In this document: positions 23,346 through 34,640 of the stretch, one piece after another | Layout: each line of letters begins with the position of its first letter | How positions within the stretch are numbered: position 1 is the first letter of the stretch | DNA from: Isoetes taiwanensis | Taxonomy: Eukaryota; Streptophyta; Lycopodiopsida; Isoetales; Isoetaceae | Assembly: GCA_021234155.1 (NCBI GenBank) | Contig: JAJEKV010000071.1 | Location: forward strand, 4,710,483-4,774,482 | DNA: 64,000 nucleotides | Direction of reading: 5' to 3' | The notes under the pieces: model-generated | The model's database searches: none | Told to the model about the DNA's origin: nothing | The model's input: only the letters and a program-made list of their open reading frames with translations | Translations under genes and position numbers: made by a program

Positions 23346-25336
23346 TCTCCATCTCAGCCTTTGACATCAACATGACTCGAGGGCATAAGCAGTGTATCAA
23401 GTCCGCATTGACCCCCACTAATTTCTCATTGGGCCTTCCCCTTCTTGGGCCTCTGTTGGCTAGACTCCGAGTTCTGTGCTGGTACTAGTGCACTTGGGGG
23501 TTCTGTGCTATACCAATGTACTTGCTTGGGCTTGACCCTCCGGGTTGTGAGGTACTACTAGGACTGTGCCATCATTAGCTTGGGCTTGGCTACCTGATGC
23601 CCCAGTTTCTGAATTCATGATTAGGTGCTACTTGTTATTTTCAAAGTATTTAATGTACTACATTGAATGAAACAGCATAATGCTTCTAGTATCTACATGC
23701 AATACAACAAGGAATGCAAGTTTAGAAGGATGCGCATGATGATGAAATGACTAATTAATATATGAAATAAAGAAGCTCCATAAAATAACTATATAAGCAC
23801 ACATTATTCTAGGTGGACTAACTACATTAAAAAAGCAATATGAAGTGAATAGACAATGTTGGCTAAGTGCGGCTGCTGCTATATTTGCAAATACGAGTTC
23901 ATTATTACGGTCCATTGTTAAAGTTCATTGGTTGCTATTTTTGTTTCTGTCCTTCTAGTCTATAGGGTTCTTTGCTTGCTATGCTTGCTATGGTTCAAAA
24001 AAGGCGATTCTTACCCATTGGGACATATATGGTTTAACGGATGGCTTGATCTGACCAGACCAGATGCAATGTTTTATATTTACTATGACTTGGAGTCCGT
24101 GGAGACTATGTCAAAGCTTACGTACAACTCAAGTGCTTGCAAGTCATATGCTCTAACCCCCGATCATACTGGACATTCCTCAACAGTATTATTGGGAATG
24201 AGGGCAGGGGGCAAGCGCTCTCGAAGCGTCATTGGGATGACATCCACACACCATAGAACACTACTAGAGCAGCTCACGGTAATGCTAAGCAGCCTAGACC
24301 TCAATCCTGACAACACCAATCCTGATCCATGAGCTCACATGGTCAATCAAACCAAGCTCTATGGCGCAGTAGAATAAATCACAGTGCAGCCAAGGCAGCC
24401 GGCCCATGGGAGTCATTGGACCCCAGGACGCTAAGAAAATACCTAATTATCCTAAAGCAGGACAAGAAAAAAAGATAGAGCTTAGTGCTCACTGGTTTGG
24501 GTGCGCACGGGTGAAGAAATTCGGCCGTGAACATTGGCACGGCCATGAAGAATGAAGATACGACTGCAAAAATGATGGCGCGGCCACGTCTGTGATCATT
24601 TGCGGCCACTAAAATGCGGCCGCTAATCTTCAACATGCGTCCGCAGAACACCTATTGCAGCCGCAAACAACCAGCCTACAACCAGCCTGCTGTATGCGGC
24701 CGCATGGACCTGCGGCCACAACTACACGGCTGCATTGGAATTTGTTTTCGGTTAAGGCAAAAGACTGCCAAAAAAATGTTTTATACTTCCAAAATACGTT
24801 TTTTTTTGGGACTGGAACCTATCCCTGGATGTTGCTCGACATCCATCATATGTCTCATGCATGTTGAAATAGACAGCGCTAAAAGATTTTTTTTTAATAG
24901 TTCCATAGTTTTTTTAGTCTCCTAAACAATACAATTTAGTTCAACTCAATTCAATTCTTAGCTTCATTTTATTATTGTATTGTTTAATTTTATTGTATAA
25001 AAGAATAGAATAGAATAGGACATTAAAGTAAATAGATGCACTATGGGAGAAAAGCATTTTTTAGCTACAGATTTGATATATTTGCTATAACTTTTTACCT
25101 AAAGTCACGACCATATAAGAGAATACAATAAACACATTATTGTGCAGGATTTAAGAACCTCACATTGAAGTGTTTTTGAAAGCAAAACCTTTACAGTAAT
25201 AACCTTACTAAATGATCAGCTTAAATAGGGCCTCTAGTCAAGAATCTCCATGATATAAGATACAATCCATAGTGTGATATACAAGACATTTATATTTCTA
25301 CATAAGTATAGAATGTAGCATATTCTTAAAGCCAAC
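23346..25336. other. Intergenic stretch with GCGGCC-rich patch
   Basis: No gene is recognised. At about 24570-24720 a patch has repeated GCGGCC words, including palindromic GCGGCCGC at about 24617 and 24697. A 134-residue plus-strand ORF at 23928-24332 has no motif I can name. The last few hundred bases before 25337 should hold the 3' UTR of the receptor kinase gene. Confidence 0.4.
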
Positions 25337-27940
25337 TCACCCTGCAAATTGGTCAATTGCTTGTTCTTCATTGTCTAATGCTATAGAGATATAGGACTCC
25401 GCATTGCCATTCTCCAACTTCTTCAGAACACCCCCCATTGTAGGTCTCATGTTTGGATCACTTTCGGTACATAATAGAGCTACCTCTATAACCATCTTGG
25501 TTTGTACTTCATCAAAACAACCTTGTAGTCTAGGATCCATCAAGCTATTTTCATGCATCTTTACTAATGCCCAAGCCCGAAAGGAGTTAAACCTTTGGTC
25601 AACGCCCAGAGCTTTATAGCTTCTGATGCCACTCACAACTTCCAACGCCACTATTCCAAAACTATAAACATCATTTTTTTCTGCTGCTGTGCCTTGCACA
25701 CATTCTGGTGCCAAATAGCCCAATGTACCCATCATTCTCGTCATTACCAAAGAGGTTTCATCTCTTGGCAAGAATCTGCATAGTCCAAAGTCAGATACCT
25801 TTGCAGCAAAACATTCATCCAAGAGAATATTTTGAGGCTTCACATCTAGATGAATTATTCTAGGATCGCATTCTTCATGTAGATAAGCAAGTCCTCTTGC
25901 AGTTCCCACCAGAATTTTCATTCGAGTTGGCCAATCTAGAAATGGTCCATCATCAAATATCCACTTGTCCAAAGAGCCATTGGGAATTAACTCATATATA
26001 AGAAGCCTATGAGGACCTTCAACACAAAAGCCCAGCAATCCAGCTAAATTTACATGGTGGACCTTCCCTAGGATTTCAATTTCTGCTTTAAATTCCCTCT
26101 TGCCTTGGCTAGTGCTTTCCAACTTCTTTACTGCTACCTTTTTTCCATCCAGGAGGGTTCCCTTGTACACGCCTCCAAATCCTCCTCTGCCTATCAATTT
26201 TGTGAAGCCATCAGTGACGACCTCTAATTCCTCATAGGTGAAGCTAGATAAAGACATGGGAATTTCATCATCTATGTCTGCTTCAGGATGGCGTCGCAAA
26301 AGCCTAGACACGAGCCAAACAATCATTTTTTTCTTTTGTATGCTGGACCAAGACTGCACAGACTGCATCGAGCATTTAGCATCAGATACAATCTGTCGAA
26401 CCAATGTTAGAATAGACTGCCTGATGGTTAAACGGTGCGAGTAGCATGACCAGAAAAAGACACTAATGAAAATGACGTTGAAGATCAATAAGCTGATCCA
26501 AAACACATCATCATGCATTTTTATTTGAAGTGGGGAGATGGCAGTCCAGGTGTTGTATCCATCCCCTAATCCAAATGCAAGTATAAGAGTAAGAAATGTA
26601 GCCACTGAATTAGCTGCAAGTACAAAAGCTAGCCGCACCATAGGTTTGCACCATTTACGACCTGGCAGTCGTATCACAATCAGGCATATCGTATTTGCGA
26701 TAGACAAAAAACTAGGGGCCAGGAAATATCCAAATTGATATCCCATGACCACCAGAAATCTGTATCTGTAGTCCCAAAGCATAATGATTCCCAACATACT
26801 ACTCAAGAGTGCAAGTAGATTGAACACAATCAAAGCAATAATAGTCTTTCTGGAATGGCCGCTTGTATGGCAGAGACACAGCAATGTAATGTTTATTATC
26901 TGTAGCATAACAACATCCAGTGCACCTGAGAAAACTATAAATGGATATTCAGCGTCACTTTTGGCCAATAAGAGGGCAATGGAAATTGACGAAGTAAGAG
27001 GGGTAGATATGATAAGGAAAATAAGTTTCAAGTAGAACTTAAGTTTAGTCAAGAACAGGAATACTGAATAAAGAAGCATGACCAAGAGGCTGGCAAGTAA
27101 TAAGACTTCAAAAGCAATAACTAACTTGGGAGGCCAACCTTTCTTGCAATAAAGGGTGGTACCAATCTCCTTATCGTCAATGTGACGGAAACTCCACAAG
27201 CCATCAGAAAATGTGTGGATGGAAAAACCACCGAACTTGTCTACGCGAAGGAAAGAGTTTGACAGATCAACTGCTTCACCATAACTCCCCAACAACAATG
27301 GTTGTAGAGTACTGTTAATGAAGACGATATAAAGACTAACCCCGATTGGGCTTAGCTGAGCCCAAGTATAATTAGTAGAGTATGATGAGCTGCTTCTTTC
27401 TATCCAACAGCCGCCATATGAAACATAAAACGAGTTTGGACCTGTATATATTTTGTCAACAAGGTGGTCAAACGGTTGCCCTGCAACCACGGTGTCAGTG
27501 TAATCATCCCAACTCTGCCATACAACAGCGCCATTTTGGTCATACAGAACCAGATTTCCAGTGTCTGTTAAGTTCCAGGCTTTCACGTTGGCCCCTGCTG
27601 ACCACACTACTTGCCTCTTATTATTCTGCAGAACTAATGATCCAGTGGAGTTGAGGAAAAGACTAGAACTCAAATCAAGGTGAAGGTTTGGACGAGGAGA
27701 CCATATGAGCTCAGCCTGCCGTGCTTCTTGCCAATTCATGAAGATGCCAAAAACAAGGTTATGTTGTGAGAACCCAGAGAAACCAAGACAGAATCGATGG
27801 TTGGCTATGAGAGTGTTGTTTGCGTCAGATACTGGAACGATTTGGCCATATATGGACGAAGGGATTCTGTATTGGATCCTTGATAGACTAGCTTTTCCGA
27901 CCTGTAGTAAAATGGTGAAGAGATAGAAAGCTAACTTCAT
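25337..27940 (-). CDS. Bulb-lectin receptor-like kinase with seven membrane segments
   Basis: 867 residues in one exon. Residues 1-18 form a signal peptide. About 45-155 is a bulb-type (mannose-binding) lectin domain (DTGNLVLYD at 126-134). No S-locus or PAN Cys-rich block follows: only C178 and C265 lie between the lectin domain and the membrane. Seven hydrophobic segments lie at about 272-298, 303-326, 334-357, 366-388, 395-424, 435-457 and 480-500, before a complete kinase at about 578-845. Kinase landmarks: glycine loop GRGGFGGVYKG (584-594), K605 in VAVKK, E620, HLDVKPQN with D699, DFG 717-719, APE 744-746. Arg of HRD is Leu, so it is non-RD. The kinase resembles the SD2-5 class, which phosphorylates Ser/Thr at the plasma membrane in surface signalling; that class has a single membrane pass. 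Codons 1 to ~66 and the upstream region are repeated in the array to the right. Confidence 0.87.
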   Translation of the reverse strand: MKLAFYLFTILLQVGKASLSRIQYRIPSSIYGQIVPVSDANNTLIANHRFCLGFSGFSQHNLVFGIFMNWQEARQAELIWSPRPNLHLDLSSSLFLNSTGSLVLQNNKRQVVWSAGANVKAWNLTDTGNLVLYDQNGAVVWQSWDDYTDTVVAGQPFDHLVDKIYTGPNSFYVSYGGCWIERSSSSYSTNYTWAQLSPIGVSLYIVFINSTLQPLLLGSYGEAVDLSNSFLRVDKFGGFSIHTFSDGLWSFRHIDDKEIGTTLYCKKGWPPKLVIAFEVLLLASLLVMLLYSVFLFLTKLKFYLKLIFLIISTPLTSSISIALLLAKSDAEYPFIVFSGALDVVMLQIINITLLCLCHTSGHSRKTIIALIVFNLLALLSSMLGIIMLWDYRYRFLVVMGYQFGYFLAPSFLSIANTICLIVIRLPGRKWCKPMVRLAFVLAANSVATFLTLILAFGLGDGYNTWTAISPLQIKMHDDVFWISLLIFNVIFISVFFWSCYSHRLTIRQSILTLVRQIVSDAKCSMQSVQSWSSIQKKKMIVWLVSRLLRRHPEADIDDEIPMSLSSFTYEELEVVTDGFTKLIGRGGFGGVYKGTLLDGKKVAVKKLESTSQGKREFKAEIEILGKVHHVNLAGLLGFCVEGPHRLLIYELIPNGSLDKWIFDDGPFLDWPTRMKILVGTARGLAYLHEECDPRIIHLDVKPQNILLDECFAAKVSDFGLCRFLPRDETSLVMTRMMGTLGYLAPECVQGTAAEKNDVYSFGIVALEVVSGIRSYKALGVDQRFNSFRAWALVKMHENSLMDPRLQGCFDEVQTKMVIEVALLCTESDPNMRPTMGGVLKKLENGNAESYISIALDNEEQAIDQFAG

Positions 27941-28275
27941 CCTGATAGAGCTGCTATCAGAGTTGAAATGAGCAATTCTTGAGAAGACTGCAATAAGCGA
28001 TTCTTGAGGAATGAAGCAAGCTACGCCTTAGAAATCCATGAGAGGAAGAAATTTGAGCAAAGAGCAAACAAATGGCCAGATCTTAAGCTGCAGAACGGCT
28101 GGGATTTCAGGCTACTCGGTTTAGGGCCTACAATGATTTAGAATGCGTGATCTAGAATGTTCTTGAATTATACTTATTGGCTAAGGTTGAGCAAACAAAT
28201 GGCCAGAACTTAAGCTGCAGAACGGCTGGCTATTCGGTTTAGGGCCTACAATGATTAAGAATGCGTGATGTACCG
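27941..28275 (-). promoter_or_regulatory. Receptor kinase upstream region with 127-bp tandem duplication
   Basis: The region immediately upstream of the receptor kinase ATG. A block starting GAGCAAACAAATGGCCAGA at 28062 is repeated at 28189 with high identity (ending AATGCGTGAT each time). It contains the 5' UTR and probably the proximal promoter by position only; no TATA box is assigned. The same duplicated block recurs in each array unit. Confidence 0.5.
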
Positions 28276-28643
28276 GATTCTGGGGAGGAACCCCCCAATC
28301 TGGAGCCCGCTATCAGAATCAGTCCCTCTCAGAGTGTCTCAGTGCCGCCCGGTAAGAACTTAAGAAGGTTCTTCTTCCTCTCATTTAATGCTCTGTATTA
28401 AATGACACTGACTTCCAGAAATGCCTCTTGACGCCCGCCATAAATGCAATGTGTCATATGCTCATAATTAGATGCCCGCCATAAATGCCATGAATGCAAC
28501 GTTAGATGCCCGCCATAAATGCCATGAATGCAACGTGTCGAGAACAAAAATTAGATACTGCATTACAATTGGAAGGATTGGCTAAGGTTGAAAAAAGTGT
28601 ACAACATTAGGCCTAGTGTACAATTCTTCTACGCCTAAGTTGG

Positions 28644-29360
28644 ACTTCAATGGAAACCTCCCCAACTTTCCATGGAACCTCCCCACATTCCCTGGAAACC
28701 TCCCCAACTTTCCGTGGAAACCTCCCCAACTTTCCTTGTACGGCCGGAGAGGTCTCCACATCAGAAAAGAGGGAGGTTTCCATGGAAACTTCCCCACCTT
28801 TCCGTGGAAACCTTCCCACCTTTCCGTGGAAACCTCCTCATCTTTCTGGGCATGACCTGGGGAGGTTTCCAATTAAGAAAAAAAAAGGGAGATTTCCATG
28901 GAGAGGTGGGGAGGTTTCCATAAAAGTACAAAAAAAAAAGCTCTTCTCAGGAATGCAGTGTAATGAAGTATCCAATTTTTGTTCCCATCAGGAAGGATTG
29001 GCTAAGGTTGAAAAAAGTGTACAACATTAGGCCTAGTGTACAATTCTTCTGCGCCCGAGTTGGTTGAAAAAAGTGTACAACATTAGGCCTAGTGTACAAT
29101 TCTTCTACGCCCGAGTTGGACTTCAATGGAAACCTCCAACTTTCCATGGAACCTCCCCACTTTCCCTGGAAACCTCCCCAACTTTTCGTGGAAACCTGCC
29201 CAACTTTCCTTGTACGGCCGGAGAGGTCTCCACATCAGAAAAGAGGGAGGTTTCCATGGAAACTTCCCCACCTTTCCGTGGAAACCTTCCCACCTTTTCG
29301 TGGAAACCTCCTCATCTTTCTGGGCATGACCTGGGGAGGTTTCCAATTAATGGAGAGTGG
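28644..29360. repeat. GGAAACCTCCCC short-repeat clusters
   Basis: Two clusters of a ~20-22-bp motif (GGAAACCTCCCCAACTTTCC) occur, at 28644-28920 and 29125-29360. Each has direct copies on the left and inverted copies (GGGGAGGTTTCC) on the right, so each could fold back on itself. A GGCCTAGTGTACAATTCTTC lead-in precedes each cluster. Equivalent clusters are at about 36115-36750, 43853-44515, 50173-50850 and 60645-61325. The ORFs across them on both strands are low-complexity artefacts. Confidence 0.75.
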
Positions 29361-29371
29361 GGAGGTTTCCA

Positions 29372-29415
<44 letters not shown>

Positions 29416-30036
29416 CTTCTCTAAATTTGCACGAAGACCCTCGTGCATCTCGGTCCTCGTGCGTCTTAATGACGAGGCGCACTCCGTCCGTGGTTGCTAG
29501 AATCAATGACTTTTAAAAGTTAAAAATTTTAAATTAATGACTATTTTCTAATGACTGTTTTCTTTTCTTAATCTCTTTGCTCTTTGTTTAATCTGCCAGA
29601 AAAAGCTCTTTGCTTTATCTTGAGATGACAAGGAAGAAGTGTTTGAACACTTAGACGAACCTGAGAACACAATACTTGAATCTGGTGAAAAGTTAAAAAT
29701 TTTGAATTAATGACTATTTTCTAATGTAGTTTTCTTTGCTTAATCTCTTTGCTCTTGCTTAATCGCCGAAAAAAAAGCTCTTTGCTTGATCTTGAGATGA
29801 CAGGGAAGAAGTGCTTGAACACTTAGACGAATCTGAGAACTCAATACTTGAATCTGGTAAGGAGACAAGGGAGGACTATGTGCAAGCCGGAAATAAAAAA
29901 ACCTTAATCTGTGTGCAAGCCGGAAATAAAAAAAACATTAATCTGCAGAGCTCTTTGCTTAATCTCTTTGCTTTTTGCTTAATTTGCCGAAAATGACTCT
30001 TTGCTTAATGTCGGAAAAGCTCTTTGCTTAATCTGC

Positions 30037-32229
30037 CGAAAAAGGTAGGCAAGCACGAATGCTCAAATCCACAAAGAAGGAAGAAGAGCCATAAACATTG
30101 CCTTTGATCTTCAAGACACGCAATCTTCACCATCTTCACCATATAATTTGAGCGATTGTTGAAATTGAAACCTCCTCGATTTCAACCCAATCCAAAGACC
30201 CTCTTCACTCTAAATGCCGCTCATCTTCCCCAGAGGCTCGATTTTCCTCCCCTCGCTCAATCAAACCAAAACAAACTAATGTGCAAAACGATCCGCCAAC
30301 AATCCAATAACACAAATCCGCCAACAAACTGAAAAGCCAAAGAGGGATGCCGCTCCAGAAATCTGCTTCAAGAATGTGCATGTAGAACCGAAATGAAAAA
30401 GGCATACTAAAAGAAAGGATTAAATTTGGACGTCTGGTTCATTATGAATAGCTGCTTGCCATAAATAGAAAGATTATTATATTTTTAGAATCTTATGGAA
30501 ACCTCCCCAGGTTAGCAAAATTGGAAACCTCCCCAGGCTTTGGCCGAAAGCTGGGGAGGTTTTTATGGAAGAAAATGGGGAAGGTTTCCAGTCCTTGGGA
30601 GTCTAACCCAAATCGGGCGACTATAATTTGAGCGTCTATACCACGTTCTTGGATATTATAAGCCTAAATAGCCTGTTGACTTTTTTAGCACAATCATGGA
30701 TTAACAATTTGGAAAGGGTAAAATAGAACTCGTCAACTGTCCCTTAAATTTCAGATACCATCAAGCAAAGTAGGTCACCATTCTTGAAAAATCTTGAGCC
30801 ATTCTGATCAAGAATGAAAAAGTTTTGCAAAACAAGGAGAATCCGGTTTATCTTTGGTTGATGTTGGAGAACAAAATGGGATCAGCCATCCCCATGCATC
30901 AGAGAATTAAGGAGCATCCAACGACGCCCTTGATTTCTCAGAGGGTCATAAGGGCAGCAAGAATGGCTTCCCCCATTCATTCTCCACTACGTCATGTTCA
31001 AATCACATGCATTTTCCCCCCTTGGTATATTAAAACCACGGCTAAAAAAATACAGGGTCGATATTTTTGAGATTTAAGCTAGCTAAACATGACGATTTTC
31101 TAATTTTTACTGCATTGATTGGTCGGCCAGAAAAAGGTAGGCAAGCATGAATGCTCAAATCCACAGCAGCAGCAAGAGCCATAAACATTGCTGCATCTTC
31201 AGTACACGCAATCTTCAGTCATCTTCAGCCATATAATTTGAGCGATTGTTGAAATTGGAAACCTCCTGATTTCCGACCCAATCCAGGCGCCCTCTTCAGC
31301 TCTAAATGCCGCTCATCTTCCCCAGAGGCTCGATTTTCACTCCCCTGCTCAATCAAACCAAAACAAACTAATGTGCAAAACGATCCGCCAACAATCCAAT
31401 AACACAAATCCGCCAACAAACTGAAACGCCAAAGAGGGATGCCGCTCCAGAAATCTGCTTCAAGAATGTGCATGTAGAACCGAAATGAAAAAGGCATACT
31501 AAAAGAAAGGATTAAATTTGGACGTCTGGTTCATTATGAATAGCTGCTTGTCATAAATAGAAAGATTATTATATTTTTAGAATCTTATAGAAACCTCCCC
31601 AGGTTAGCAAAATTGGAAACCTCCCCAGGCTTTGGCCGAAAGCTGGGGAGGTTTTTATGGAAGAAAATGGGGAAGGTTTCCAGTCCTTGGGAGTCTAACC
31701 CAAATCGGGTGACTATAATTTGAGCGTCTACCACGTTCTTGGATATTATAAGCCTAAATAGCCTGTTGACTTTTTTAGCACAATCATGGATTAACAATTT
31801 GGAAAGGGTAAAACAGAACTCGTCAACTGTCCCTTAAATTTCAGATACCATCAAGCAAAGTAGGTCACCATTCTTGAAAAATCTTGAGCCATTCTGATCA
31901 AGAATGAAAAAAGACTTGCAAAAACCGGTAGAATCCGGTTTATCTTTGGTTGATGTTGGAGAACAAAATGGGATCAGCCATCCCATCCCCACAAGAAGAG
32001 ACTGTAGAGAATCAAGGAGCATCCAACGACGCCCCCGATTCTCAGAGGTCATATGGGGGCAGCAAGAATGGCTTCCCCCATTCATTCTCCACTACATCAT
32101 GTTCAAATCACATGCATTTTCCCCCCTTGGTATATTAAAACCACGGCTAAAAAAAACACAGGGTCGATATTTTTGAGATTTAAGCTAGCTAAACATGACG
32201 ATTTTCTAATTTTTACTGCATTGATTGGT
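30037..32229. repeat. 1.09-kb direct duplication inside unit 1
   Basis: The block from the AAAAAGGTAGGCAAGC word (about 30037) to GATTGATTGGTCGG (about 31127) is repeated immediately as about 31128-32229. The two copies are nearly identical. Units 2-5 have a single copy, so the duplication occurred in or after unit 1 formed, and it explains the greater length of unit 1. Confidence 0.8.
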
Positions 32230-32367
32230 CGGGTTCTCTACGCCTTTGTCCTAATAGCTTATGATCACACCCCAACAAATAGCACGTTCCAATTTTTTAC
32301 ATTATCCTATTTATTCCTTCAATTTGTCTTTTAATTCCATGGATTCCATTATTTTGACATTTTCTAA

Positions 32368-32600
32368 TGCAAATTCATTAAGCAAAATTTCATTATTTTT
32401 GGACAATACCTGAATTTATGGACCATTTTTGGCTTTCTGTCCTCAATGACTGTTTCCATACACTAATTGACATCCTCTGCGAGTGCTGCAGATGCCTCAG
32501 CAACATGCACGGGTATCTTGATAGTATTGGGTATCCTCTTCTTGTTTGATAGTTCCCAAGCATAGTCGATTCTAGTTATTGGGACTACAAGAGAATGATG
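32368..32600 (-). pseudogene. DUF7869-transposon tail homologue, unit 1
   Basis: This segment (ATTTCATTATTTTTG through GCATAGTCGATT) aligns with 446-640 of the left-hand transposon gene, in the same orientation and order: AATTTATGGACCATTTTTGG, then CTTGATAGTRTTGGG, then a GTCGATT end. On the minus strand it encodes pieces such as IELE.IDYAW and KK.PNTIKIP that match the transposon tail. Copies lie at about 38610-38840, 46410-46640, 52735-52960 and 63210-63440. Confidence 0.6.
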
Positions 32601-32885
32601 GCTAAATGTTAGAATAATCATCAGAGAAACTTATAAAACAAGCAACTGCACAAGCCCTTATTCCTGACGATTATACATACGAGTTTTATGTGACGATTTA
32701 ACGTCAGAATAATCGTCAGCTTATTAGTCAGACATATTTGAATAGTCAGCAAATTAATCAGAGAATTAGTCAGTTTATTAGTCATTAATTAATCAGACTA
32801 ATACTCAGGGGCCTAGTCGGCTTATTAGTCAGATATATCGTCATCTTTTTAATTAGGTAATTCGGTATTTTATTAGTCAATGCAA

Positions 32886-33003
32886 TAGTTAGAATATTGG
32901 TCATTATATTTGCTGGTCTATGAAGTATTGTGTGATGATTATAATGCAATAGTTAAAATATTGGTCATTATATTTGCAGGTCTATGAAGTATTGTGTGAT
33001 GAT
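32886..33003. repeat. 57-bp tandem repeat, two copies
   Basis: AATGCAATAGTTAGAATATT through GAAGTATTGTGTGATGATTA occurs twice in a row, differing at a few positions. The same doublet is present in all five units (for example 39125-39250, 63725-63850). Confidence 0.8.
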
Positions 33004-33006
33004 TAT

Positions 33007-34006
33007 TGTGACATCCCCTACTCATATAAGGTGCACTCACCGTATACAAATAGGAGTTCATCCCCCATACCAGCTCCATGCTAATATAGGGCCCTCCACA
33101 TATCACTGCAACCTTGAAGAGTTCCAGTGGGAAGAATGAAGGGGTCATTTACCCCTCTCCCTCGGTCCACCTAGTCTAGCTGCAAGCGCAAAACATACAT
33201 GTCGAAGAGTACATACATCAACATCATAAGACCATCACGAAGGATGGTTCACCACATATCTCAAGATAGACAAAGATCGCAAGACATCACATGTGGAATC
33301 CTACCCAATGCTCTGGACACGTGGATGGACCGACAAGCTTGGGTCTCCCGAGGTCATTGCGCATGTAATTCATGGCAATGGATTTGGCCGGCATAAGAAC
33401 ATGGCTTAGGGTAGTCCACTCCATCTGCCCCTCCCTCCGGCACACTTTGCGTAGTAGGTTGAAAAGTGTTGGGACTTGATCAGGCCTCACGGATCCATAG
33501 CCAGGGGGCTATTCCCCGGGTTGCATCTCCCCGCCCGATGGGGCAGGTAGGGATCACTCCCTCCAGAGATCTACATGCTGACTCAAAGTGACTAGAGGGC
33601 CACTGCCCTTATTCGACTTGAACCCAATGGAGAGTGACGCATCACTCCACGCATGTGTCGAGCCCATGCCTTGCCCACATGCAGTGGCAAGCCATTAGAC
33701 CTAGTCCACAAAGTGATCCCCGGTAGACCTTACACACCGTAGGGATCGCTCAAGAGTCGTAACACCTAACCTCCTTATAAGCCGGGCCTGGCCCCTTCAC
33801 CCACAACCAGGTGTGGCTCTTGTACACAGGCCGAATTTACAGTGTGCTAAAGAGGCTAGCTAGGAGCATCAACTACCAGGCTTTAGGGTCTCTACCCCCC
33901 TTCCCAATACAATGAGTCCATAGAGATACATCATCATATATATCACAGAAGAACTAAAGAACAAGATCTAATCTATATCATAGAGTTAGGTTCTTTAGTT
34001 AGATCT
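33007..34006 (+). mobile_element. LTR-like block (solo LTR plus primer site), unit 1
   Basis: A block beginning TGTGACATCCCC, a start seen in many plant Ty3/gypsy LTRs. It contains a TATA-like CCTTATAAG (about 33774) and ends just before TGGTATCTGGG (34007), which resembles the initiator tRNA-Met primer binding site (TGGTATCAGAGC). Its length is 1000 bp. A terminal CA is not evident, so the 3' boundary is inferred only from the primer site. No gag-pol follows; after about 200 bp unrelated AT-rich repeats begin. Confidence 0.45.
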
Positions 34007-34219
34007 TGGTATCTGGGATCTAAATGGCTGCTATGGGCAATTTAATAGGCTAAACCTACTGATTCGATGACTAGAAGACGGTTTAGGCTATTAAATTGAC
34101 TAAATACGTGATCCTTGGCTCGCTCCTCCTGCCCTGAACTCGACCATCCTGCTGAACTGCTAGAAGATGAAGCTAGAAAGGGAAACTAACGAGCTAGATC
34201 GCTCAGACAGAGCACTATA

Positions 34220-34640
34220 ACCCCAAAAGCTGCTCAATGTGTTGTTTTTTGCTGTCATTTTTGCAAAAAAACAACATATAAAGACCATGTGTTGTAATGT
34301 TCCGAAAATGCTAGAAACAACTCGTATTTTTTTAGTGTGATTTTTCACACACAAAAGACGTGTAGTTTTCATGCGTGGATTTTAGACAAAAACAATGCGT
34401 AATTTTTATGTGTGGTTTTCCCTGTAGTTTTTATAGAGAAACAACGCATAGTTTTATGTGTGGTTTTAGCTCAGAAACAAAAACAACACATAATTTTTAG
34501 ACGTGGTCTTCACCTAAAAACAATGCATGGTCTTCATATGTAACATCTCTAGCATAGTTTTTCTTCAATTATCCACGTTATTTTCATCCTTCCACGTGTT
34601 GTTTTTTGTACAATAACACATTTTTTAATGTAGTTTTAAA
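34220..34640. repeat. Degenerate AT-rich short repeats
   Basis: Loosely periodic phrases such as AACAATGCGTAATTTTTATG and GTGTGGTTTT recur about every 40-60 bp (for example around 34390, 34440, 34490). Present in every full unit. No coding potential. Confidence 0.5.

Noticed and set aside
23928-24332. A 134-residue plus-strand ORF
   Set aside because: It starts with hydrophobic residues and later has a Ser/Thr-rich part, but no homology or splice context is apparent. It is not supported as a gene.
28062-28275. Possible CRISPR-like or satellite array upstream of the receptor kinase
   Set aside because: There are only two copies of a 127-bp block and no spacer structure; it is a simple tandem duplication in a eukaryotic promoter.
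28582-29516. Long ORFs on both strands rich in METSPTF, GRFPRKGGEVS or similar
   Set aside because: They are translations of the GGAAACCTCC short repeat in different frames; the same words appear in all clusters and on both strands.
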